A DNA stretch of 64,000 nucleotides, from NCBI RefSeq assembly GCF_037892195.1, contig NZ_JATACI010000002.1, forward strand, positions 2,294,001 through 2,358,000. Reading direction: 5' to 3'. The position numbers were made by a program, and so were the translations under genes. The notes below the pieces were generated by a model that searched no databases, had not been told where the DNA came from, and saw only the letters and a list, made by a program, of their open reading frames with translations. Position 1 is the first letter of the stretch, and each line of letters opens with the position of its first letter. Shown here one piece after another: positions 63,805 to 64,000 of this stretch. Source of the stretch: Yoonia sp. GPGPB17. Lineage in GTDB: Bacteria > Pseudomonadota > Alphaproteobacteria > Rhodobacterales > Rhodobacteraceae.

Positions 63805-64000
63805 CTACCTCCGATATTCGGGAACGCGGTTGTCCAGAACGAACCCTGCCGGGTTCTGGTCCAGACGGCGGATCAGGTCATTCAGGGCGCGCACCGCCGC
63901 ACGGGCCTCGCCCCCCAGTTCACTATAGTCCCGCATCCCGGGGCTGAGGGCAGCAATCGCCGCACGCGCCTCGGTCACGCCTGCGCGCAGGTCGGCCATG
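63805..64000 (-). CDS. MlaD/MCE-family lipid-transport protein, C-terminal part (runs off window)
   Basis: The last ~64 codons are present, an Ala/Arg-rich helical tail ending in LNDLIRRLDQNPAGFVLDNRVPEYRR-like sequence with the 'RLDxNPxGF' element typical of MCE proteins. TAG at 63805. The 5' part lies beyond the right edge. With the auxiliary lipoprotein downstream this marks a lipid-trafficking ABC operon entering from the right. Confidence 0.72.
   Translation of the reverse strand, partial: MADLRAGVTEARAAIAALSPGMRDYSELGGEARAAVRALNDLIRRLDQNPAGFVLDNRVPEYRR

Overview
The window looks like chromosomal DNA of a marine alphaproteobacterium of the Rhodobacterales (Roseobacter group; Loktanella/Yoonia-like is my best guess). 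The evidence is a CcrM-type GANTC methylase, a RutR/PreTA pyrimidine-degradation cluster, a DUF4129-DUF4350-MoxR-DUF58-SpoIIM-RDD envelope operon, short GCCTCCGGCGGAGG-type intergenic stem-loops, a phasin, and a FixL/FixK-like oxygen circuit. Genes are tightly packed in short operons, with many 1-nt and 4-nt stop/start overlaps. I see no rRNA, tRNA, CRISPR array, phage or insertion sequence.

1-9.5 kb: reductive pyrimidine catabolism (preT-preA, dihydropyrimidinase, ureidopropionase, ABC importer) under a TetR-type RutR regulator. An exact RutR operator lies between rutR and the amidase gene, and a degenerate one upstream of preT. Three unrelated genes or gene pairs sit inside this cluster: an unknown 177-aa gene, a zeta-like toxin pair, and a 119-aa secreted protein. 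9.5-13.1 kb: sugar-acid genes (Gfo/Idh dehydrogenase, IlvD/Edd dehydratase, class II aldolase). 13.1-21 kb: an SDR enzyme, a NaChBac-like sodium channel, ccrM, rnhB, a membrane-anchored winged-helix protein and an HxlR operon. 21-30 kb: a LacI regulator and the MoxR/DUF58 operon. 29.7-32.6 kb: a GntR-Gfo/Idh-isopropylmalate-dehydrogenase-like operon. 32.6-41 kb: metallo-hydrolases, an S41 protease, a divergent class D beta-lactamase, alpha/beta hydrolases, an outer-membrane barrel and a 7TM-AraC regulator.

41-63 kb is the most interesting part. It holds a PAS histidine kinase whose PAS domain keeps the FixL haem-ligand pattern, an OmpR-type response regulator, and a FixK-like Crp/Fnr protein without Fe-S cysteines. 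Nine FNR-type dyads (TTGAT-N4-ATCAA; two perfect, five with one mismatch, two weaker) lie in promoter gaps, most about 60-75 nt from a start codon and usually between divergent genes. The genes served are universal stress proteins, Hsp20, a bactofilin-like membrane protein, a host-attachment-family protein, a VIT iron/manganese transporter, a phasin, an ETHE1-like persulfide dioxygenase with a flavodoxin, a DksA/TraR-like protein, PEP synthase, a PfkB kinase and a DUF2267 protein. I infer a compact low-oxygen/dormancy regulon. The window ends in an Mla-type lipid-transport operon (auxiliary lipoprotein and MlaD-like protein).

Ten single-site reading-frame breaks interrupt otherwise intact genes. 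Six look like a codon pair GCT-GGC or GTT-GGC altered to GCTTAAGC, GCTTAGC, GTTAAGC or GCTGCGGC. The exact palindrome GCTTAAGC was seen three times, each time at a frame break. This is either a systematic sequencing/base-calling artefact or an unusual mutational signature, and it should be resolved before any of these genes is called a pseudogene.
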